Source: Intestinibacillus sp050255995
Lineage (GTDB): Bacteria > Bacillota > Clostridia > Oscillospirales > Butyricicoccaceae
Assembly: GCA_050255995.1 (NCBI GenBank)
Contig: JBFWIM010000099.1
Span: 1 to 5,936 of the forward strand
Direction of reading: 5' to 3'
DNA length: 5,936 nucleotides
Below the pieces are notes generated by a model. It searched no databases and was not told the origin of the DNA. It worked only from the letters and a program-made list of their open reading frames with translations. The translations under genes and the position numbers were made by a program. This document shows, piece by piece, positions 4,052-5,936 of this stretch. Within the stretch, counting starts at the first letter, position 1. Each line of letters opens with the position of its first letter.

Positions 4052-5854
4052 ATGCGCGATCAGCATTATTTAAAACTTTTGGCGGAAAAATACCCGACGG
4101 AGCAGTTGGTGGAACAGGAACTGGTGAAAATGACAGCGGCGCTGTCCCTGCCGAAGGGGACGGAGTATTTTTTTAGCGATCTGCATGGCGAGCACGAGGC
4201 GTTTATTCATCTGCTGCGGTCTGCCTCCGGCGTCATCCGGGATAAAATTGAAATTGTATTCGGACAGTCGCTTCTGGAATCGGACCGTGCGGAGCTGGCC
4301 TCGCTCATCTATTATGCGGAGCAGCAGCTGATTTACAAGAAAAAAACCTGTCCGCGGTATTACGAATGGTGTGAAATCACGCTCAATCGCCTGGTGAAGG
4401 TTTGCAGGGAAGTCAGTGCGAAATATTCGCGCGAAAAGGTTCGGAAAACGATGGACGAAGAGTGGGCGTCCATTCTGGAAGAGCTGCTGTATGTGGATGA
4501 GGACATTGATACGCTGCGGTATCACCGGTCCATGATTTCCGCCTGCATCGAAGCGGGCGCCGCGGATCAGGTCATTATTTCGCTGTGCGCGCTGATTCGC
4601 CAGATCAGCATCGACCACCTGCATATCATCGGCGATATTTTTGACCGCGGGCCGCGCGCAGACCGCATTATGGATGAGCTGATGAAATATCACGATGTGG
4701 ATATTCAATGGGGCAACCATGATGTTTCCTGGATCGGGGCAGTCTGCGGCAACCGTGTCTGCGTTGCGAATGTGCTGCGCATTGCGACGCGCTACAACAA
4801 TTTTGATTTGCTGGAAGACGGCTACGGGATCAACCTGCGGCCGCTGTCTGCATTTGCGGTCATCCAGTTTAAGCTTGAGGGTCAGCTTGTCGGCAAATAT
4901 CCGGAGTTTCAAATGGATGACCGGAAGCTGCTCGATAAAATCGACTTTGTAAAGCAAACGGTGCGGGTCGGTGCGAAAACCTACCCGATGCGGGACTGCA
5001 GTTTTCCGACGGTCGACGCGCAGTCCCCGTATACGCTCACTGCGGAAGAGGAGGCGCTGATGGAGCAGCTGGCGGCATCCTTCCGCCACAGCACGGCGCT
5101 GAAGCGGCATATCGAATATCTCTTTTCCCATGGCGCAATGTACAAGGCGACAAACGGCAATCTGCTGTATCACGGCTGCGTACCGATGCTGCCGGACGGC
5201 GCCTTCGATCAGTGGGAGTTTGACGGCAGGCAGTATTCCGGCAAGCGGCTGTTTGATTTTATGGACAGCAGCATCCGTGAAGCGTATTTTAACGGCACGG
5301 CGCGGGATATCGATTTGATCTGGTACTGGTGGTGCGGAGCGAAGTCCCCGCTCTATGGCAAAAGCGCGATGACAGCCTTTGAACGGTACTTCATTGCGGA
5401 TAAAAGTACTTATGAGGAGCTCGCCAACCCGTATTACGATTTGTATGATGATCCCGCGGTGTGCCGCAGAATTCTGGACGAATTTGGCCTGCAGGGAGAC
5501 CATGTGCACATCGTAAACGGTCACGTGCCTGTGCGGCAGGGCGAAAACCCTGTGAAGGCGCAGGGGATGCTGTATATCATTGACGGCGGGATTTCCAAGG
5601 CGTATCAGTCAAAAACCGGCATCGGGGGCTACACGCTGATTTATAATTCGCATTATATCGCGCTGGCGGAGCACCAGAAGTTTGTTCCCGGAGACGAGGA
5701 CGCGGTGCCGTCGGAGCGCTATGCAAAGATCCGCGTTGTGGAAATGATGCCGAAGCGCAGAACCATAGCGGAAACCGACGTGGGAGTCGTGTGGCAGCAG
5801 CGCATTGAAAAGCTGAAACAGCTGCTGCAGAGTATGCGTGCCGGACGCATTTAA
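4052..5854 (+). CDS. fbp: Fructose-1,6-bisphosphatase, class III
   Basis: The enzyme removes the 1-phosphate of fructose 1,6-bisphosphate, the committed step of gluconeogenesis, in the cytoplasm. It is the Firmicutes-type (class III) enzyme built on a metallophosphatase core. Seen in order are FSDLHGEHEA (41-50; Asp43, His45), GDIFDRGPRADR (194-205; Asp195, Asp198, Arg199), QWGNHDVSWIGA (219-230; Asn222, His223, Asp224), LLYHGCVP (371-378; His374), VNGHVPV (488-494; His491) and DGGISKAYQ (511-519). These supply the usual two-metal (Mn-type) site. At 600 residues it is shorter than the roughly 670-residue Bacillus subtilis enzyme but contains all core motifs and the open frame is intact. ATG at 4052 has AAAGGAG (4039-4045) 6 bases upstream. 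It is divergent from the small spore-type gene, has its own promoter, and a hairpin follows the stop, so it is probably monocistronic. Bacillus homologues respond to phosphoenolpyruvate and AMP; this is not readable here. Confidence 0.97.
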   Translation: MRDQHYLKLLAEKYPTEQLVEQELVKMTAALSLPKGTEYFFSDLHGEHEAFIHLLRSASGVIRDKIEIVFGQSLLESDRAELASLIYYAEQQLIYKKKTCPRYYEWCEITLNRLVKVCREVSAKYSREKVRKTMDEEWASILEELLYVDEDIDTLRYHRSMISACIEAGAADQVIISLCALIRQISIDHLHIIGDIFDRGPRADRIMDELMKYHDVDIQWGNHDVSWIGAVCGNRVCVANVLRIATRYNNFDLLEDGYGINLRPLSAFAVIQFKLEGQLVGKYPEFQMDDRKLLDKIDFVKQTVRVGAKTYPMRDCSFPTVDAQSPYTLTAEEEALMEQLAASFRHSTALKRHIEYLFSHGAMYKATNGNLLYHGCVPMLPDGAFDQWEFDGRQYSGKRLFDFMDSSIREAYFNGTARDIDLIWYWWCGAKSPLYGKSAMTAFERYFIADKSTYEELANPYYDLYDDPAVCRRILDEFGLQGDHVHIVNGHVPVRQGENPVKAQGMLYIIDGGISKAYQSKTGIGGYTLIYNSHYIALAEHQKFVPGDEDAVPSERYAKIRVVEMMPKRRTIAETDVGVVWQQRIEKLKQLLQSMRAGRI

Positions 5855-5871
5855 TATTGTGCAAAGCGTAA

Positions 5872-5919
5872 AAGCGCAGCGGGGCCGCAGTGTTGTAACA
5901 CTACGGCCCCGCTGCGCTT
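5872..5919. terminator. Long bidirectional hairpin terminator after fbp
   Basis: AAGCGCAGCGGGGCCG (5872-5887) pairs perfectly over 16 bp with CGGCCCCGCTGCGCTT (5904-5919). After a C-A mismatch, AGTGT/ACACT adds 5 bp with a TGTA loop. On the plus strand the tail is weak (CTGCCGTTTATTT); on the minus strand it runs into TTTT (through 5870). It lies 17 bases after the fbp stop. It probably ends fbp and also a convergent gene entering from beyond the window. Confidence 0.85.
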
Positions 5920-5936
5920 CTGCCGTTTATTTCGGT

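Noticed and set aside
4070..5524. Long minus-strand open frame (484 codons) opposite fbp
   Set aside because: Shadow frame with no recognisable motifs; the plus strand encodes an intact class III Fbp.

Overview
The window looks like chromosomal core sequence from a spore-forming, moderately GC-rich member of the Clostridia (Oscillospiraceae/Ruminococcaceae-like). This is inferred from the class III (Firmicutes-type) fructose-1,6-bisphosphatase, a free-standing ProX-type editing protein, strong AAAGGAG-type ribosome binding sites in front of most genes, and a close match to a forespore sigma-G promoter. I see no mobile element, CRISPR array, tRNA or rRNA.

Layout. Bases 1-50 hold the last codons of a plus-strand gene, possibly an S1 RNA-binding domain protein, followed by a strong terminator (68-103). 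A minus-strand gene (118-672) encodes a 184-residue ProX/YbaK-family aminoacyl-tRNA deacylase with its own sigma-A-like promoter. A 375-base divergent intergenic region then carries an extended -10 promoter and a leader of about 130 bases for a 543-residue AMP-forming acyl-CoA synthetase (1048-2679), closed by a near-perfect terminator (2760-2797). Next is a stand-alone HD-domain phosphohydrolase (2897-3532).

The part most worth a second look is 3558-4051. It holds a 52-codon minus-strand gene (3690-3848) with a very good ribosome binding site. This gene has an exact match to the sigma-G promoter consensus (GCATA, 18 bases, CATACTA) upstream and a T6-tailed terminator downstream on the same strand. 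Its product is hydrophilic, lacks aromatic residues and resembles minor small spore proteins in composition only. Divergent from it is fbp (4052-5854, 600 residues), whose TATAAT box lies inside a perfect 8-1-8 palindrome, a candidate operator. The window ends with a long bidirectional hairpin (5872-5919).

The genes do not form one operon: each main gene appears to have its own promoter or terminator. Functionally they are housekeeping: tRNA proofreading, acyl-CoA activation, a metal-dependent phosphohydrolase, and gluconeogenesis, plus one probable sporulation gene.
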